A stretch of DNA of 64,000 bases from Streptomyces hygroscopicus. GTDB taxonomy: Bacteria; Actinomycetota; Actinomycetes; Streptomycetales; Streptomycetaceae. The stretch is from contig CP018627.1 in NCBI GenBank assembly GCA_002021875.1, forward strand, positions 3,782,001-3,846,000. Reading direction: 5' to 3'. Position numbers and translations under genes: made by a program. Below, in pieces: positions 63,810 through 64,000 of the stretch. Under the pieces are notes generated by a model. It ran no database searches and was not told the origin of the DNA. It was given only the letters and a program-made list of their open reading frames with translations. How positions within the stretch are numbered: the first letter of the stretch is position 1; each line of letters starts with the position of its first letter.

Positions 63810-63871
63810 GCCCTCCGATGAACCGGCTCTGAGCCCGTCTTCGGGCCCTCCCGGCAGCAGGTCCCAGCGGA

Positions 63872-63900
63872 CCGGCGGCGTCCCCGGCAGACGCCGCCGG
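63872..63900 (+). terminator. hairpin terminator
   Basis: An 11-bp perfect stem (63872-63882 with 63890-63900) and 7-nt loop after the secreted-protein gene. Confidence 0.75.
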
Positions 63901-63968
63901 TTTCGCGCACGCCATAAGTCATAATGGACCCCTGATACATCGGATGTTTTGCTCCGGGGAGGTCCACC

Positions 63969-64000
63969 ATGGCGGTCACCGACGAGGCGATCGAGAAAAT
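63969..64000 (+). CDS. GntR/FadR-family regulator, 5' end only
   Basis: The window ends after ten codons (MAVTDEAIEK and part of the next). The start ATG follows GGGGAGG by about 6 bp. This opening resembles FadR-subfamily GntR regulators, whose N-terminus reads DEAIEKI-K before the winged helix. It is a tentative call because the rest is outside the window. Confidence 0.5.
   Translation, partial: MAVTDEAIEK

Overview
The window is high-GC actinobacterial DNA and almost certainly from the chromosome of a Streptomyces species. The evidence is very high third-position GC, many GTG and TTG starts behind GGAGG-type ribosome sites, a complete Pup-proteasome cluster (dop, pup, prcB, prcA, pafA, pafB, pafC, arc), a gylR-glpF-glpK-glpD glycerol cluster, a metH/HAD pair, a DmdR/IdeR-type iron box and long GC-rich terminator hairpins. 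Apart from its first 5.4 kb it looks like conserved core chromosome.

Layout. 1-5400 is an accessory island. It holds an OLD-like ATPase/TOPRIM nuclease, a decayed and frameshifted N-terminal piece of a glutamyl-tRNA synthetase gene, a SAM methyltransferase overlapping that relic, and an HNH nuclease whose 5' end is frameshifted. It ends at the 3' side of a tRNA-Pro(GGG) gene (5404-5480), a classic integration site. 5.7-16.6 kb carries a split transketolase with a MerR-type promoter, a lysophospholipase-like hydrolase, a Tat-exported PD40/amidohydrolase, an esterase fused to a seven-bladed Vgb-like lyase, a metal/corrinoid-binding protein and a TROVE (Ro60-like) RNA-binding protein. 17-20.8 kb is a glycine betaine ABC transporter whose leader ends in an intrinsic terminator. 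21-25.6 kb has a 5'-3' exonuclease-like protein, an iron-box-controlled siderophore-interacting protein and two IPT/TIG repeat proteins.

25.6-45 kb is a long minus-strand block: HelY helicase, tatC, tatA, two small unknowns, pafC, pafB, two FKBP isomerases and pafA. A divergent MFS/LacI pair follows, then prcA, prcB, pup, dop and arc, and a plus-strand ferredoxin. Together these genes tag proteins with Pup, degrade or depupylate them, and (PafBC) probably control DNA-damage genes. 45-58 kb has TrmI, an M50 protease with CBS domains, a RecB-like nuclease, a NarL-type regulator behind a 51-bp minisatellite, two paralogous peptide-binding lipoproteins, a HAD phosphatase and MetH. 58-64 kb is glycerol uptake and catabolism, a small secreted protein and the start of a GntR regulator.

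The most interesting signal is in the gap upstream of the TROVE gene. An RNA of about 134 nt can be drawn with its own promoter, a long end-to-end helix and a perfect tRNA T-loop motif. A second structured element follows that shares a 10-nt motif with it. This matches what is expected for Y RNAs (YrlA-like), the RNA partners of bacterial Ro proteins.
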